This document shows, piece by piece, positions 50,501-62,167 of a DNA stretch of 64,000 nt. Position numbers and translations under genes: made by a program. Under the pieces are notes generated by a model, which saw only the letters and a list, made by a program, of their open reading frames with translations, did not search any database and had not been told where the DNA came from. How positions within the stretch are numbered: position 1 is the stretch's first letter; the number at the start of each line of letters is the position of its first letter. Source of the stretch: Haliclystus octoradiatus (lineage: Eukaryota; Cnidaria; Staurozoa; Stauromedusae; Haliclystidae); assembly GCA_916610825.1 (NCBI GenBank), contig OU744449.1, forward strand, positions 27,688,728 through 27,752,727, given 5' to 3'.

Positions 50501-53500
50501 CAAAGTGCGAGATCCTGGAAACATAAGCTTTTTTTTCTAATTTAACATGATGATTTTTTGATTTCATACTTTCAATGTTTAAAACCACGTCATCATGTTT
50601 CAAAGTAAGTCCAACTTAATATATTTTGATAACATTTCTTTATAATTATAACGAAGCATTTTAAATTCAATCCAAGAAGATTTTCAATGTGACAACATGG
50701 TCCTGGGAGACTAAAACCTTTGTGACACCCTGGTCCATTAGCGAAAGGTTAGTTTGGCCTGGGCGAGAATGAGAGTTATTACACAAGGATGAAGTGTCAA
50801 ATGCGAATTTATAGGCAAAGCAAATAATAAGTCAGGATGCGCGATTAGGCATGAAAATGGTGACACTGTCCGGCGGGTGAAATGATTATTGATCTTGCTA
50901 GATTGTATTCTTCTAATATAGATTTGAATCAAGTCTTCCTAAAATATTCATTTGTTCGTGCCTTGATCATCCTAACTATATTATATTTATTGATTCAAAT
51001 TGAAATTATTATAACATAGGTATTTTTGAATCAAACCTATCTTAAATAATTGATATTTCTGCTTATAATTTCAAAGTAAGACAGAAAATAATTTTTGTCA
51101 GGGTCGTAATAGTCTTTTTAAAAAGCAAGACTCATTTCCCATCATGCATTTAACCAGGTTTTCTTTTGAATTTGCTCCAGCCTTCCGAGATCTAGGATCG
51201 CAGGATCCCCATTTTTGTCAGACCCTGACTACACCCATATATATATTAGCACACGACAATAATATATATATATATATATATACATTGATACAACCAACAA
51301 AGAGAGCGATAGATGATAGATTCTTTTTCTTACTTCCTTATTGATGTAAATGTTACGTCACCACTGTCAAGATCATTTATGATTCGTGATTTTAAGTCTA
51401 CTGTCGTTGGTTGAAATGAAGTAATGAAAACAGATAACACAAGCCAACTGAACACCAATAAGAATGCAGCACGTTTAACAATAACACGTAAACGATGTTT
51501 TCTTAATCCTTCGCGTTTAGCTGATTGTAAAGCCAAGCCACGAAGTGGATTTACTACGTTGTCTTTGAGTTTAGTTAGGCCTGGTACAACGGGACTGTAG
51601 AGAGATGATATCAAACAAAATTTACATACTGTATATATCAAGCACAATAAAGTTTTCAATGTACATAAGAGATATAAGCATTTGGAGAATACCACGTCTC
51701 ACAGTGTGTAGACAGTACAAAGTGCTGTTTGCTGAGGAGTAAATGAAAAATGTATAGGTTAAGTTGTGTTGTAGGTACGGAGAATTGTTACACACTTCAG
51801 ATGTATAATTCTTCATAAGTTTACTAAATATATAAGCAAAAGTCCATGTCCTATCCTTTGCTCTATAAATTAAAAGTCCACAAGCCATCCTAGAAACAAG
51901 TTATCTACCCTATATATATATATATATCTTGCTAACTTCTAGGCAGATTTATGAGCCTGTTAAAGGCCCGGTTAAAGGTGAGCACATCGGACAACGGCCT
52001 GTTGCAGTGTTGATGATGAACAGTCATATACTAGATTGTTAGAAAGGTTCAAACAAAATAATAATACTTAAATACTTATGAATCACAGAACTGCTACATG
52101 ATTTAAGTTGAAACTGCATTTTCTATGGCATATTGAGCAATTAGACTTACCATTCAACAAAATCGCCGTAATCCAAATTAGTCGGTTTAACAATGAGCGC
52201 CATAATCGCAGCACCAGTGACAAGCTGAAATAGAACAAGAAGAATTTACAATGTCGTTCGATAGAGCCTTCCATATGGGTGCAGTGTCGTGGGAGTAAAA
52301 CGTACTCCTCGAATACAAGTTCTGTAAGTTCTTTAACAGTGGAGATAGCTGTTCACATATTATCATTTATAGTATTTGTTTTGACGATATTTTAATGTCA
52401 TCGTCGTGGAGCGTTTGAGTAATGCAAGAACGTTTCATGATTTTGTTAAAATAAACAGAAATTTAATATATTTCTGCGGATGCTTCGCATAGTGACTTGA
52501 AGACCCGGGGGGAGTTTCTTCCATACTTCTGGTATATCAGGACGTTCAAATATCAAAGGAACCTTTTTCAAAATCCGGAAAAAACAATTAGGGTATGCTT
52601 TGCATGAACATTTTTTGAGGTATCCTTTTGACGCTTTGCAATTTTTCAATTTGCAAAACAAATTTTACCCATAAAACATTTATTTTCATTCATTTTGTTT
52701 GAATATATTATTCATAAAAAAATATATTTGGAGTATCTTTTTTATTATGTGGAAAATTTTATGATCATTCTGCCGAAGTTCCATTTGAACAATCCCGTTG
52801 AAGCGCAATGGAAGTTATCCCCCGGGCATAAAGATGTAGAGATTTAACAGTGTAGAAATGAAGAGACATATCGTTAATAGATCGTTAACAGACTTACAAT
52901 AACAGGATAAGTAATGAACATATCTTGTAACAGACCAACGAGCAATGCAGTCACCCATTTGACAGCTTTTTTTCTACCAAAACCTTGTCCGTAGATCAAA
53001 ATAAGTACGATTGAAAACCCAGAAATACCAAGACAGAGAAAATAAGCAACGAGGTTACACCATGATGGCAAAGGACCATGCATATTAGATGGCCGTTCAT
53101 ATACATCTAAAATAGAAAGAAAATAAATTAGAAAAAGAAAAACAAATGCTAGACTTTAAAAACTTTAAATTAATAAAGCGAAACTGCAATACAGTAATGT
53201 AACACCTGACACATCATTCTGGGTGGTCGTCAACTCCAGGGAGGGGACTGTGCCTCGACGAGATCGTTCAAATATAGAACTTGGCAGAATGATCATAAAA
53301 AATGTCAGGTCATGACAAAGATACCAAATAATGTTTTACACATTAAATATTACAGTAGAAAAGTTAGAGGATGAGAATGAAAAATCATGAAAAAAAGAAA
53401 AAAGAAAATGATCATGGCAAAAAAAATTTCATTTTGAACATTGAATAAGGTACCCTTTGATAGTTGAACGTCCCAGTATACCAAAAGTGTGCGAATATTC

Positions 53501-56500
53501 CCCTTGGACATGCTTTTAGATTAGAACGAGATAGTGGGATGATAACAGATCCTAGAACATTTTCAACTTTTTATGAATTTTTGTTGAGGATTTTGAGCTA
53601 TACGTCAGGAAATATCAATTTTCTTCTGAATTGAAATTGGTGCCTCTGTTTGCTAGTCTTGTAATTGGCATTTGGTGCTTGGCTGATGGGGTGATCTGTG
53701 TAAGTTGTACGTAGTAGGCAATGAGGCCTGTCATCACCCCATCAGCAAGCCCCAGTTACACTGCTAAGTCAGTGGAATTCGTAATCATACTTATTACTTA
53801 CGCATAAAATATGTGAAGTGGAGGGTGGGAGTTAAATCATCGAAACATTGGAATGTAATTTTCCAAGGCGAATAGCTATTGTAGCAGTTGTATTGACCCA
53901 ATGCATTGAGCGCATTAGGGAGTATTAGTATGTAATTGGGTTACTAAGTAATATGATCTCAGGATCCCTACTATTGTTGCACCCTAGATAGTAGAGTTGT
54001 AAAAAGATCAACTTACCAGGTAAATCATCCATTTCATCAAGATACTTTTTATGCTGTACACTATATTCAACTTCAGGTAAATCATGAAACCGATTTTGTG
54101 AACGTTCAACATTTTCAGTTTCACTTCCAGACGTTGATTGGCCAGATATAGAGCCAGATTGAAATTGCTCAAAGAGACGACGCATTTCTTGTCTAAGATA
54201 CACAAATAAATATCAGATGATTAATCAAATACAGACAAATGTTCTCTTGAAGGGTTTTTAGCCCCAATAAATAACAAATTGACTCGACCAAAACATTCAA
54301 GTTTTGAACGTGAGAGGTATCTGCAGTGGAGGAATCTCATTAAAGAAAGGGCTATAAGCGAAATCCGAAGTGCACACTCCAGAACCGGTAGTAGCACTCA
54401 GCTTCTAAAGTAACTTCGCACATATATCGAACCTGTGATTTGTAGCTAATATAACTTTTTCGGATCTTAAGCCAAACGTATAATCTGCCCAGATGTTTTT
54501 TAAACTCTGATTTTGAACGGAAATAAATATATCGGATTCGGATTCAGATTTAAAAATCGTAAATTCCCACGCATAAAGACAATAACAACAAACAATATAT
54601 TAAACATACTGTGTTTCAGGATTGACGCTATTTGATGTTTCATTTGACTCAATTGCCTCTGCTGTTTCACTAAAAACACAAGAAAATATCGGTCAAGATT
54701 AACACTCTTCCATGTTCAGATTCATGGATTACATCAGATAATATAATTGTAATATTAAAATCTGTAAGCCCGATCCAATCACTTTTTTTTGATTGACCAT
54801 CCGAAAAAATTCCGATAAAAATAGACACACTAATACGTACAATTCAAACAAGATAAAAATTATAAAAATTACATTTATATGAAAATTAAGACTTACGCCT
54901 CTTCAACTACTTGGCTGACTTCGCGAGCATGTTCCACAGCACGGCAAAACAATTCAAAATTCTCTGCCATTTCTTCGTCTCTATCCCTCGTTCTATAATA
55001 AAAAGGCTATGATGAATATCGTATTCAGTATCAATTACCTATATGTAGCGGTCACCTCTCTGTAGTGGTCAACTCCGAAAGACAGCAATATAGGGACGAT
55101 CAACTTTTTAAGGTTGTTTATTTCTCAAGTCTATCAAAACAATATTCTAAGATATTGAGTAATTTATTGATACGAAAACAGTTTACCAATATTTCGGTAA
55201 GCATAAAGGATAACCAATAAAAACCAATGACATGCTTAAACACAGAACCTTTTGTACAGGGAGCGTTCACTCATTACGATGAAATTATGAATAACTGTTT
55301 TGAATTAAATACAGGTGAGCAATAACCATAATCAGATATATAACCAGAACCATATACTCAAGTTACCTGTTGATCAATGTATCTGAGATGTCTTCTGGTG
55401 GTGGTGCTGGCATTAAAGGCGTTTCAAGATCTGGATCCGTGTCAACGAACTGAACATGAGGGCCACTTAGAGATCTATAGACCGACAACAACATATATAC
55501 TTTTTATATTATCAGATGTTATGTAATAGCAAAGAAGAATGCCATGATCAATGCCACATGACAGAACAGTTAATAATAATAATAATAGAAATAGAGAGGA
55601 GTCAAAGACCACACATTCTAATAATACTGTTATTTTAAGTTTCATGCTTTCATAGCAATCATCAAATTATCAGATGTTCTCACCCGGTTGTCCAATTCCA
55701 AGAACACATATGCTATTTAAATTAAAACCCTAATCTCGAAACGCTTTATGACGAACAGTAACCCAAGTGATTCTTCGACAAGGCGATTCGTGATTTTCTT
55801 ACGCATTCCTCGTGCCTCATGACGTGTTATACAGTATAACCCATGTTGCATAGAAAATGTTTAATAATTTTTGTATAATAGTGGTCAATTGTCCAGATCT
55901 TATAGGTGGTCGTTATATACAGGTTTTACTGTATTCTATTGAATCAACCCTGCATATAAAGGTCACCTGTTTGAAGGGGGCAGTTGTCCAGATCTTATAG
56001 GTGGTCGTTATACACGGGTTTCACACTATAAAAGTTATACTCCTTTAAATTTTAAAATTGTAGTTGAGGGTTGAATCGTTCGTAGCGTATCCACAAGTGT
56101 GACAATAAATTAAACAAACAAACCTGTCTCTTGTTCGTGATGTGTTATTATCAGTATGAGGCTCATTCGGTTCATCAAACACCTTTAGAATAGAAATGAA
56201 ATCATCAATGATTCGCTTGACATTCAGGTCTCAAGTATTTGTATATAGCGAGTGTTGTTTCTATGTAGATGACTTACTGGTTGATCGGCATCGATGTCTG
56301 TAATGTTGCTTTCAGGTAAAACGGAGTAATATTGATCACCTATACGATTAATTGATAGATAATGAAATCAAATTGAGACAAAGATGAGGCAAAGCCTTTC
56401 CGTAACTCCAAGTTTCACGTGTTTATTTCACGATCATCAGACGGTATGAAAGTTTTGAAAGCCTCATCTTTGTCTCAATTTTATATCATGCTCTGTTTTA

Positions 56501-59500
56501 ATTTGCACATTGAGCATCACTTTCACATATATGTGTTTCACCTCATATTACATTATTATAGATAATGAAATCAGAGTACATTCTAACAAGTATTGATATT
56601 GATGAGAGACTATTTATAAGCTTCAATTTCTGAAATGTCGATTAAAGATATATCAAAATCAAAAACATGGTCTCTCGATTTCTAATGGGTATCGTTTATA
56701 TCTAAAATAGGTCAATCAATTATACCTAAAATGGACTAATCGATCATGATATATTGCTAGTCATGCTTTCGGAATGATTATAGTAAAGTATACAACAGCT
56801 TAGGAAGTATAGTAAAGTATACGATTTGAATTTAATTCAGGCGTAGTTTCTTAGGATTTCAAAATAGAGAAAAATCTCCGATATATATCTGCAGCACAGA
56901 ACAAGACATAAGACTATTAGTGCATTACGTTATCTCTATTTAAAACGTACCACGGTAGAGAAGAGGTAAACGGAATGCCCCAAGATTGATTTTTGTTTTG
57001 CAACGTCGTAAAGGTTCTTCAAGCTCTTCACTTGCTTCCGATGGTTTCCGACGCAAATCATCAACTTCTATCGATTCTAAAGAATATCGTCGGCGTCCTT
57101 TTAACGTGAACATTTTCACTTCACCAAATGCGTCATATTTCTATATAAAACAAAATCATAGAAACAAGTTAATTTAACAAATTAATGTTGGTGAAGCGGT
57201 TAGGGTTTTGGACCCAAGCACGTGAGATCTTGAGTTCAATCCCTGGTAGGAGCGCCATGGTGGTTGGCCAAAAATGGTATCAAATGCACCCCGGTGAAGA
57301 AAATGTCTAAACTTACCCGGTTTGGGGATAAACGACAATTAAAAAAAAATCGAAATTAAAATATAGTAGTCAGTTGCTGTGATTGAACAAAGATCATTCG
57401 CTATCCTCGTATGCCTATTGAATCAATCTATTCAAACAATCGCAAATCAGAAGAGTTTCTAGTTAAGGTGAACATTATTCATAGATCGAAAGACAGAAAT
57501 ACCTGGCACAATTATTCTAATTTCTCCACCTATTCATACTTGGTGTTGTACTACGCTTCAAGATTCGATTTGATAACTAAAAACAATCAGAGTTTCCGCA
57601 CATTACGTACCTTGTATCCTCTTGGTTTTGATTTACGGAAAAGAAAGACCAAAAATATATTTAACGGAAACACCATCAATGAGCTGATAATACCGATAAA
57701 AACTTCTTCGTACGAGAAACCACGAAAGCCCAGAAATATATCCACGTCGCCATCTGGTGCAACACCAAACCACATTGCATTAATTGCCATGTAACTCAAA
57801 ATCAACGTGAAACAACATGCAACACGTTGCACGCGTGTAAAACTGAAAGAAAACACGCAATAAGCGTTAAACTATGATGGAATAATTATGATAGATAAAA
57901 TTAAGTAATTCAAATAATAAAATGCACATTTGATTTTTACACAGAAAAATTCATGACCTATAGGATGCATTTTTGTCTTCATTTAAGAAAAAATGTACAG
58001 CAAAATAGTAAGCTTTCAAAATACAAATTAAATCCATGAAATTACGTAGTAGCCCCTCTGTATCTTCCGAGCCTCCGAGCTTTACAATGTAAATAAATAT
58101 GACGTTTATTGTATAAACTCATTAAACAAAGACAATAATTTAAATTGCCATTCTTGTTGACAAGATAGTTGTTAATTCAAGTACATAATTACCAACTGTG
58201 ATAAAATAATTATTAATCTTCATTTCAATCACATTATATGACTGATGTTCTTTCATCTCTCGTATGCACAATCCCCTTGTCAGGCTTGTCTATTTAAGGC
58301 ACGTGATTTAACAATGAGTTGAAATTACAATCATGAAAATGTACATGTTGCACCGACAAGAAATTGAACCCCGGTATCCCGCATGTGATGATGCAGGAGT
58401 TATGCTAATGCACAACAGTTTATCACAATATTAATTATTCTGAGTATTAATATACCTGCTTAGAGTGGGTCTTTGCAAAACAGACAACCATAGATGGTGA
58501 TCGTGAAACGCACGGCCAACAACATTATCAAATATCAATGAAAATTGACGTATCATTTGTTTACTAGCAACAGAAAAGTCTTTCTCAATTACTCCACCTT
58601 CTGTATCAAGAGCTAACCAACTGAAAAACCAAACAAAATATTACATAAGATCTCATTGAAGGAGTCTGATGCATGTCGAACAAAAACACATTGAAACATT
58701 TCCAACAAGAACTAATTCCAGTAATATTTGGTATTAAGATTAATCATAAAACCGGGCATAAAACTATGTTTTCGATTTTGCTACTATTAGTCAAAGTGTT
58801 TATAAATTGCGCATGCACCATACACCAAAAGTTTCACCATCATTATAACTTCATTATCTAAGATGGCTTATGATATCCTGACTATAATTGGTTATAATTT
58901 TATAATTAACAGAAATAGACCAAATAGAGATTAGGATATCAACAAAATCAAAATTATTTTCGACATGGTATTAAAACAACGTACGTACCTATTACAGAAA
59001 AAGAAATATTTTCTTCCATCCAAAAGATTTTTAATAATAATACTTTTAACATGCCATGATGGATCAGCTCCAGAATTATCATGCCAAACGCGAATCTTAT
59101 GAATATTACCAAGACTAAAATAGAAATATTACATCCTCAAACACTACAGTCATTATCCCCTCTTTTACTGTCCCATTAATTTAAGTCCCGTTTTTCATAG
59201 GTATCACATGGAGATAATATAAGCAAGTTCGACCGTAGTTGAAAGATGAAAGGCAAAAAATTTATGATCTCGAATGCTAAATATGTTTTAAATTTGATAT
59301 CATATTGTTGCTTATCCAACTTTCTAATCAATGAAAAATCTTTAATTTCGCTAAATATTGACAGGTTTGTTTGTTATGATAAGAATTGAAATTCACCGTA
59401 CAAATTTATCGAGCTCGTTGAATTTCTCTTTTTACGGTTTGCAGACAATACGAAGAACAGACTTAACTAGTAAAACATCACTTGTAAAACAGACCGATAT

Positions 59501-61207
59501 CTAGGAAATCGATTTTACATTTTGAAAATGTATAGAAGTATTGCAGTACCAATCGCAAGTGACTTTGCCACATTTTGACAGAAGTTACAATTTTCGTTTT
59601 AAATTTTGATTATGAGACTTGTACAATGTTTAAGAATGTATAAGAACAATCAGCCTCGATTTAAATTAACTGGATCTATAAAAATGTAGTTGATAATATC
59701 ATTATAATTCTCATTTGTAGATATGAGACAATTAAATTATCGCCCACTTACCCTTTTCCAGATGCAAATTGGAATATGTCAACTGAGTTTCGTTTCAAGC
59801 CTCCATCTTTAAATAACAGTCTCGATTTCGTGCGTGCCCTGCGACCAAATATTTGTATTCCCACCCTAGCCGTTGTACCTGCAACAACAATTAATATTCA
59901 ATTAAATAACATCCTTTATATTAAATTATAGTTGATGAAGGAAGTTTCATCAACATGATTATCTTTATCATCATCATTTATTCGAATCATTTGAATTACT
60001 TTTCTTTTAAAAAAACTATTTTGAACTAAATTTTTAGAATTAAATATTTTAAGTCCTAATTTATGGTAGCCGAATATACTTTTCCTTTGTAACTCAAACT
60101 ATGTTTTTAATCTTTTAATTTATATTTATATACCTGATGATGCCAAAATCCCGTGTTTTTATCGCTGTCATTTGTTACAAAAATAACTTTATTGGTGGCA
60201 AAACATCAATGGAGTAATCAATCGATAAGAGTCCGAAAAAAGTAGGAATCCTAGATTCCAGAAAGTCAGGGTCTGATAAAAGATTTTGCCTTCCGAAATC
60301 CAAAGATTTTCGAATTGAAACCTTCAGATTTTTCCCCCGAATTATAATGAGAAAATCGGTCTGCTATTGGTTTCATATATTGTCAATGCTCAATCTAGTT
60401 TAGACATGAACTTGTAAAGAAACAGTTCAGAGCTTGCTGTAAACATAAACAAACACTGATAATCGATTTGTGAATTTACAAAGAAGATAGTTAATTCTTA
60501 GTAGTAATCTTATTAAAAAAAATTGATTATTTGCTGCCTTCGGATTTCAGCTCAGCCTTCCGTAATCTAGGATCGCAGGATCACAACTTTTATCAAACCC
60601 TGCAGAAGGTTAAAACAAATTCAGAAGAAATTGTCGGAAATTGTGCTCGATGCAGGTATGCTTAACAGTATATAACTTAAGTTAAAAGTAGACAACGGAG
60701 ACAACGTCTTTTCTTTGACTCTATTTCTATCATTGCATCTATATACACGCAATGCCACGTGACGTATCCAGATGTTTATATATGTCACACCCAGTTTCGG
60801 AAAAGCAGTTTCACACCCTCTTTGCAATCAGCGACCGGATGTAAGTAGTTACGACCTAGCCTCATTCCATCACGGCCCTCATTTCCGCGCGGCGCTTTCT
60901 CACTGGAGCGCCACGCGGAAATGAGGGCCGTGATGGAATGAGGCTAGTTACGACCGTTTACATCTCTCCAGTCAATTTGAATTATAAGGATTAATTATAA
61001 GATGCACTTACCAGCTCCAATTTGACCTCCTGTTGTGACTTTAATTTCATATTTGAAGAACTCGTCAGGGCCGAGGAAGGGAATATAATGATCATTTCGT
61101 CTTTCTTTTTCATCCGTACGAAATGAGATGGCAAATATTATGAAAAACAATGCAATGACACCAAGGCAGACCGATAAGGCAACAGGGTTTGAGGCAATAT
61201 CCAATTT
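47595..61207 (-). CDS. Polycystin-1-like membrane protein, C-terminal 1248 aa (5' part not found)
   Basis: Polycystin-1 family members are 11-TM receptor/channel-like proteins. Nineteen in-phase exons: 61207-61012, 59878-59752, 59114-58989, 58620-58456, 57842-57611, 57140-56951, 56339-56278, 56182-56124, 55474-55367, 54992-54897, 54669-54610, 54192-54017, 53106-52898, 52224-52151, 51594-51334, 50436-49542, 49453-49319, 48700-48413, 47882-47595. In order they encode TM1 (VCLGVIALFFIIFAI), a PLAT domain (about residues 40-160), TM2-TM3, a long acidic cytoplasmic loop, TM4-TM5, then the six-helix polycystin channel-like region with an extracellular TOP domain, and a short disordered tail ending TETPL. 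The N-terminal ectodomain and GAIN/GPS region expected upstream of TM1 were not found between 61208 and 64000, so the gene probably starts off the right edge. PKD1, PKD1L and PKDREJ cannot be told apart from this part. Confidence 0.92.
48773..49115 (+). mobile_element. LINE 3' fragment with (GAT)n tail
   Basis: Around 48865-48960 the plus strand reads AHKWNDLPSTIKDVSNRPTF, the usual C-terminal motif of CR1/L2-type reverse transcriptase proteins. A short 3' UTR and a GATGATGATGATGA tail (about 49103-49118) follow. The frame is broken upstream. It is inside the polycystin-like gene, antisense. Confidence 0.7.
49542..50436 (-). CDS. Polycystin-like exon 16: TOP domain and next three TM helices
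   Basis: An 895-nt exon, far longer than its neighbours. It carries the extracellular polycystin (TOP) domain (TSEFWSWSENTLWPFLE at the start; SYPSDRGYLYSF and IDSYSNAVFIDLILHN later) and three hydrophobic helices (S2-S4 equivalents, e.g. ASLIFLYLWLKLIISFF, MIFLLGMCILSLVYIVI). Potential N-glycosylation sites NVS and NIT are visible. S5, the pore helix and S6 follow in the next two exons. Confidence 0.9.
51100..51228. mobile_element. CAGGGTC hAT-like MITE copy
   Basis: Begins cagggtcg and ends ttttgtcagaccctg, with gatctaggatcgcaggatcc internally, as in the 30940 copy. No clear target duplication, so older. Intron of the polycystin-like gene. Confidence 0.65.
52504..52829. mobile_element. MITE with TAACTTCCA ends, second copy
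   Basis: Collinear with 9932-10245: cccggggggagtttcttcca at the left, ggacgttcaaatat(c/t)aaagg, aaaatccgg, ggtatccttttgacgc, and aagcgcaatggaagttatcc at the right. Intron of the polycystin-like gene. Confidence 0.75.
53240..53505. mobile_element. MITE with TAACTTCCA ends, third copy, inverted and partial
   Basis: Reads in reverse relative to the 52504 copy (ggcagaatgatcataaaa, ggtaccctttgatagttgaa, cgtcccagtataccaaaagt). The internal part is diverged. About 400 bases from the second copy in opposite orientation. Confidence 0.6.
53675..53752. repeat. Short inverted repeat
   Basis: tgcttggctgatggggtgat and its near-perfect inverse atcaccccatcagcaagc form a stem of about 17-18 bp with a spacer near 35-40 bases. 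Likely a small MITE in a polycystin-like intron. Confidence 0.55.
55876..56030. mobile_element. Rearranged TA-MITE fragments
   Basis: Two partial units in tandem, each ending gatcttataggtggtcgtta followed by a cagg/cggg-tttcac end, with the family's ttgaatcaaccctgcatata between. Other short fragments of the family occur near 14440, 27510, 39340 and 55038. Confidence 0.55.
56371..56480 (-). ncRNA. Hammerhead ribozyme motif with extended stem I (copy 4), sense to polycystin-like gene
   Basis: On the minus strand: CTGATGA (56440-56434), stem II CGTG/CACG (T-T mismatch at its base), GAAAC (56416-56412), loop TTGGA, cleavage triplet GTT (56406-56404). Stem I starts with CCGT/ACGG and continues, after an internal loop, into a roughly 20-bp outer helix between aattgagacaaagatgaggc (56371-56390) and its inverse (56461-56480). 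The whole 110 bases therefore folds as one hammerhead-like structure. In the polycystin-like intron between the exons at 56951 and 56339, sense strand. Confidence 0.75.
57183..57345 (+). mobile_element. tRNA-derived SINE (second family)
   Basis: Begins gttggtgaagcggttagggt (A-box like), with a B box gagttcaatccctgg near 57231-57245, then a non-tRNA body (gccatggtggttggcc, aaatgcaccccggtgaag) and a short A-rich end. Not a functional tRNA. Confidence 0.65.
58352..58425 (-). repeat. tRNA-like relic (SINE head)
   Basis: The minus strand shows ccggggttcaatttcttgtc (B box) preceded by ttagcataactcctgcatca. No proper acceptor-stem closure, so a SINE or tRNA pseudogene remnant. Confidence 0.4.
58456..61207 (-). 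CDS. Polycystin-like exons 1-4 in window: TM1 and PLAT domain
   Basis: Four exons encode TM1 and the intracellular PLAT (lipoxygenase-like beta-sandwich) domain that follows TM1 in all polycystin-1 proteins. Landmarks are YEIKVTTGG, ARVGIQIFG, FQFASG, HKIRVWHDNSG, WHVKSIIIKNL and KYFFFCN. Known PLAT domains bind phospholipid and affect trafficking. The signature FDNVVGRAFHDHHLWLSV after it is also typical. Confidence 0.9.
60857..60946. mobile_element. 90-bp hairpin MITE with 9-bp target duplication
   Basis: Arms of 40 bp (TAGCCTCATTCCATCACGGC ... inner GGCGCT) pair with a single mismatch around a 10-nt loop. The element is flanked by a perfect 9-bp duplication GTTACGACC (60848-60856, 60947-60955). 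It is much more GC-rich than its surroundings. A 9-bp duplication resembles Mutator-type elements (inference). Intron of the polycystin-like gene. Confidence 0.9.
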
Positions 61208-61349
61208 CTGTTTAAAAGAAAAGTAAAAATAAATATATACATTAAAAATCCAGTTTAAGAGGAGCGAGCCTCAATAACCAAGCACTTGTGCTTACGAGGT
61301 AACTGTCGATCACAAATATATATGATTGAAGATGTAATATCATTATTTT

Positions 61350-61712
61350 TATATTAATATGAATTACGAGGTATTAGATTGCATACGATTAATCCAAATA
61401 GATCAAATAATAGTTGTCAGTCACAAACTCGCAGGCATTTGTAGCTTATTAAAGTCTGACGGCGTTCGTTTCAAAAGCACTACATGCAAATGTGGACAGG
61501 CAGAAATGCAACAACAACCACAAAAGCTAAATGAGTGTTCTGGATGGGTTTCCTTTACGAGTTGAAATAGAAAACGAGGATATCTCTCAACTCAGAAATG
61601 AAAATTAAAATCGGTCTTATTTTATTTGTTCAAGACTGATCACTGCAATGACCAATATCATTACAACGAAGATTTCAGGAACTCAATGTGTACGCTGACA
61701 ACAGTGTTTTAA
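61350..61712 (+). pseudogene. Decayed tandem copy of the Cys-rich peptide gene's last intron and exon
   Basis: Aligns with 63166-63398: shared gaggtattagattgcatacg-like start, the tttatttgttcaag acceptor, then a 78-nt open exon (61635-61712) reading CNDQYHYNEDFRN against CNDPCTYNKDFRN in the functional gene, with its own stop. One cysteine of the pair (DPC) has become Tyr. No matching first or second exon was found nearby, so it is probably a remnant of a tandem paralogue or an orphan exon. Confidence 0.7.
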
Positions 61713-61910
61713 ACGACCAAATTCTTCGGTATCTCAGTATTTAAGTGACCGTGAGTTAATTGTGATCTACCTTTGGCACCAAAACATTTGACTATCAAGT
61801 GAGCTAAATTTGATAAAAAAAAAACCAATTTCGAAGGTGGGGAAAATGGAGAGCAGCAACTGACGTCATAGAATGCGTCATAGAACGGGACAGACATCAC
61901 ATAACATAAA

Positions 61911-61960
61911 AGTAAACATTAAAGTAAAACGTTAAAGTAAAACGTTAAAGTAAACATAAC
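61911..61960. repeat. Short tandem repeat (about 14-bp unit, three copies)
   Basis: Units of gttaaagtaaaac type in direct repeat upstream of the Cys-rich peptide gene. Confidence 0.7.
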
Positions 61961-62167
61961 ATATGTATTTATCATGATTATTATACATTCACACTTTGAA
62001 TGCTTTTGTTAGTGAGTTATACAAGACTAGAGCGTTTAATTATTTAATCAGCTTAACAAACAGGACGTTGATAACTTCCTCAAAATTAATGTTTAAAAAC
62101 GGACGATTGATTTTTGTAAGCATATACACATGGTATACTGTCTCTCAAACATCAACATTGTCTCAAA

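Noticed and set aside
57183..57260. Functional tRNA gene
   Set aside because: B-box-like sequence only; part of a SINE with a downstream non-tRNA body.
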